A stretch of 64,000 bases of DNA, taken from Rothia sp. ZJ932 (GTDB lineage: Bacteria > Actinomycetota > Actinomycetes > Actinomycetales > Micrococcaceae). Position numbers and translations under genes: made by a program. Location of the stretch: NCBI RefSeq assembly GCF_016924835.1, contig NZ_CP070480.1, positions 806,001-870,000 on the forward strand, written 5' to 3'. Numbering within the stretch: the stretch's first letter is position 1; the number at the start of each line of letters is the position of its first letter. Positions 62,405 through 64,000 of the stretch are shown one piece after another. The notes beneath the pieces were generated by a model. That model was given only the letters and a program-made list of their open reading frames with translations. It had not been told where the DNA came from and made no database searches.

Positions 62405-63420
62405 ACCACGACATCATGACCTTAGCGGTACCCGCTGCGATTGCCGGTGTGCTGGGGCTTCTGCTTCCTTTCGCGGTGCGTCCTTTGTTGCACCGTTGGA
62501 ACCTGGTGGATTTACCCACTGCCCGCTCTTCCCACACAACACCGGTTTTCCGTGGCATGGGGCTAGCAATTGCCTGCGCGGTAGCTATCGCCTTTTTTAT
62601 CAGCCTGGTTCTGGGACTCGTGACGGTCGATCGCTCGATTGCGATCATTGTTTTAGCAGGCGCTATCGCATCGGGCATGCTTGGGTGGGGTGAAGACTTC
62701 CGCGGGGTGCCAATCATTGCTCGACTAGCGGTTCAGTTTTTGGTGGGCGCGGCAGTCACCATCGGTCTGACCCTGGTTTTGGGAACTTCTATTTGGTGGA
62801 TTCCTTTGGGCGTTATTGCCGTCATTGCTTATATCAATGTCACTAACTTCATGGACGGTGTCAATGGTATTTCGGGCTTGCACGGTTTCATGGTGGGCGG
62901 AGTTTATGCCTACGCTGGTTACAGCACTGATACTCGATGGCTCATGGTAGGCGGTGCCGCCCTTGCCGTCGGTTATCTTGCCTTCTTACCCTGGAATATT
63001 CGTACCGGTAAAAATGTCTTCTTGGGGGACGCCGGATCCTACTTCCTGGGTGGAGCCATTGCCTGTATGGCGGTGGGTGCTTTTCTCTCGGGCATCTATG
63101 TTGAGTACATTCTCTCGCCGCTGCTCATTTACTTAGCAGATACCGGCACTACTCTCTTACGCCGCGTCCTCCGCGGAGAACAGTGGTACAAACCCCACCG
63201 TTCGCACACTTACCAACGTCTTACAGACTACGGCTTTAGTCATGTGGCAAGTGCTCTATTAGTCAACGGCCTATCGTTGGTTGTCTCTGTCATCACAATT
63301 GTGGCGTTGCCTTTTGAAACGCAGCAGGCGCTGGGCGCCGGGCTGGTGGTTTTGATTCTGATTGGTTTTTACCTTGTCCTCCCATACCTTCTCAAGCGTC
63401 GGGCGGAGAAACATGCGTAA
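62401..63420 (+). CDS. WecA/TagO-type undecaprenyl-phosphate sugar-1-phosphate transferase
   Basis: 339 aa with about ten transmembrane segments, MraY/WecA family. Signature blocks are VDLPTARSSHTTPVFRGMG, GWGEDFRGV, NVTNFMDGVNGISG (catalytic Asp) and FLGDAGSYFLGG, with the late HRSHTYQRL. It transfers a sugar phosphate (typically GlcNAc-1-P) to undecaprenyl phosphate, the first step of wall polysaccharide. In actinobacteria it is usually next to atpI/atpB, as here. Confidence 0.92.
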   Translation: MNHDIMTLAVPAAIAGVLGLLLPFAVRPLLHRWNLVDLPTARSSHTTPVFRGMGLAIACAVAIAFFISLVLGLVTVDRSIAIIVLAGAIASGMLGWGEDFRGVPIIARLAVQFLVGAAVTIGLTLVLGTSIWWIPLGVIAVIAYINVTNFMDGVNGISGLHGFMVGGVYAYAGYSTDTRWLMVGGAALAVGYLAFLPWNIRTGKNVFLGDAGSYFLGGAIACMAVGAFLSGIYVEYILSPLLIYLADTGTTLLRRVLRGEQWYKPHRSHTYQRLTDYGFSHVASALLVNGLSLVVSVITIVALPFETQQALGAGLVVLILIGFYLVLPYLLKRRAEKHA

Positions 63421-63880
63421 GGCATCACAGCGTACTAGCTACGATTCTGATATTCCGTGGTTACGAATTTTTCGCGAGGTCAGTAAATATTTCCTGTGGG
63501 TAGTAACAGGAGGCTTAATCCTTGCTATTATCGTAGATGGTATCAACGCGGCTTTAAGTTTCGGCTTGGGGGCTGCGCTGGTCTACATCTGTTTTGCAGT
63601 TGGAATCGTGGTTGTCATTGTTGCTGGGCGTCGTTCGATGTCTGAGGCAGTAAGGGCGCTGATGCTGGCATACGTCGCGAAAGTAACCTTCTTGGGGCTT
63701 GTGTTGCTGACAGTGCCTGTTCCCGATTACTTAAGAAACAACTGGCTTGCTGTAGGCGCCCTCATCGCAGTGGTGGTTTGGCTCAGTGTGGAGATGAAAA
63801 CAGTCATGGGTATGAGAATCTTATACTTTGATGCCCATGATGGCTCTCACTCGATTGACGCACAAGCAAGAAAGAGATAG
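63413..63880 (+). CDS. AtpI-like membrane protein of the ATP-synthase locus
   Basis: 155 aa from the ATG at 63413, overlapping the wecA stop. Four hydrophobic segments (FLWVVTGGLILAIIVDGINA; VYICFAVGIVVVIVAG; MLAYVAKVTFLGLVLLTVPV; VGALIAVVVWLSVEM). It corresponds in position to the hypothetical gene between rfe/wecA and atpB in mycobacteria. Possibly a Na/Mg-related or assembly factor of the F0 sector; no catalytic motif. Confidence 0.65.
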   Translation: MRKASQRTSYDSDIPWLRIFREVSKYFLWVVTGGLILAIIVDGINAALSFGLGAALVYICFAVGIVVVIVAGRRSMSEAVRALMLAYVAKVTFLGLVLLTVPVPDYLRNNWLAVGALIAVVVWLSVEMKTVMGMRILYFDAHDGSHSIDAQARKR

Positions 63881-64000
63881 ATGAAAAAACCGAATAATCA
63901 ACCCCGAAAATCTGATTTGAGATCACCCGGTCAACTTGTTGCTGGGGGAGGGCTATCGGGTGCTGTTATGACACTTATCTATGTCGTAATCGGGATTGCT
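63881..64000 (+). CDS. AtpZ/AtpI-like protein, 3' end outside window
   Basis: First 40 codons only: MKKPNNQPRKSDLRSPGQLV, then AGGGLSGAVMTLIYVVIGIA, a polar start followed by a membrane helix. The start follows the previous stop directly. The sequence and position fit a small F0F1-ATPase assembly subunit (AtpZ/AtpI family), so the atp operon presumably continues beyond the window. Confidence 0.55.
   Translation, partial: MKKPNNQPRKSDLRSPGQLVAGGGLSGAVMTLIYVVIGIA

Overview
The window looks like chromosome of a Gram-positive actinobacterium of the family Micrococcaceae, most likely Rothia or a close relative. Reasons: base composition is mid-50s % GC by eye; the tmRNA tag reads AESKRTDFALAA, the type I know from Micrococcus; the 2-oxoglutarate dehydrogenase is the fused E2-E1 form of actinobacteria; a SigR/RsrA-type redox sigma pair is present; and several gene orders are typical of high-GC actinobacteria (uvrD2 - metallopeptidase - DUF2342 - PDZ/Lon - UPF0182; hisN-rsgA-aroA next to sigR-rsrA; argS-lysA-hom-thrB-rho-prfA-prmC-sua5; wecA followed by AtpI-like genes).

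Layout. 1-8368: DNA helicase (5' end outside the window), metallopeptidases, a membrane Lon-like protease and a large UPF0182 membrane protein. 8479-12200: initiator tRNA followed by a small accessory island. It holds two divergent HTH regulators with overlapping promoters and operators, a Cys/His-rich small protein, small membrane proteins, a split sigma-like gene, and a secreted protein paired with a small membrane protein. 12237-25876: core genes (hisN, rsgA, aroA, DoxX, sigR-rsrA, bL37, SGNH hydrolase, kgd, two HlyC/CorC-type proteins). 26067-29397: zinc uptake ABC operon with a Zur-like box, converging on zur. 29567-36232: metallo-hydrolase, HIT protein, giant DEAH helicase hrpA and a GNAT-VOC fusion. 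36565-41043: a Tad/Flp pilus locus. Its ATPase gene and the start of tadB have been replaced by about 0.9 kb of foreign, AT-richer DNA carrying a broken resolvase. 41180-44117: trans-translation and termination (prfB, smpB, ssrA). 44140-45648: a dead response-regulator fragment, an esterase and tRNA-Arg. 45756-57256: argS, aspartate-family amino-acid genes, rho, prfA, prmC and sua5. 57301-64000: cell-surface polysaccharide genes leading into wecA and the start of the ATP-synthase locus.

Main points of interest. (1) The island behind tRNA-fMet looks like a decaying integrated element with a phage-type control region; one regulator's C-terminus is encoded by the antisense of the tRNA and its terminator. 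(2) Single-base frameshifts, mostly in short homopolymers, occur only in accessory genes, never in the long core genes. (3) A secreted protein and a two-helix membrane protein form a candidate bacteriocin/immunity pair. (4) The Tad system is disrupted. (5) The 9-mer GCGGACGCG is strikingly frequent in both orientations and missing from the two foreign segments. (6) Several genes have TANNNT boxes 5-9 nt before ATG, suggesting leaderless transcripts.

All functional names rest on motifs and gene order read by eye; no database search was possible.
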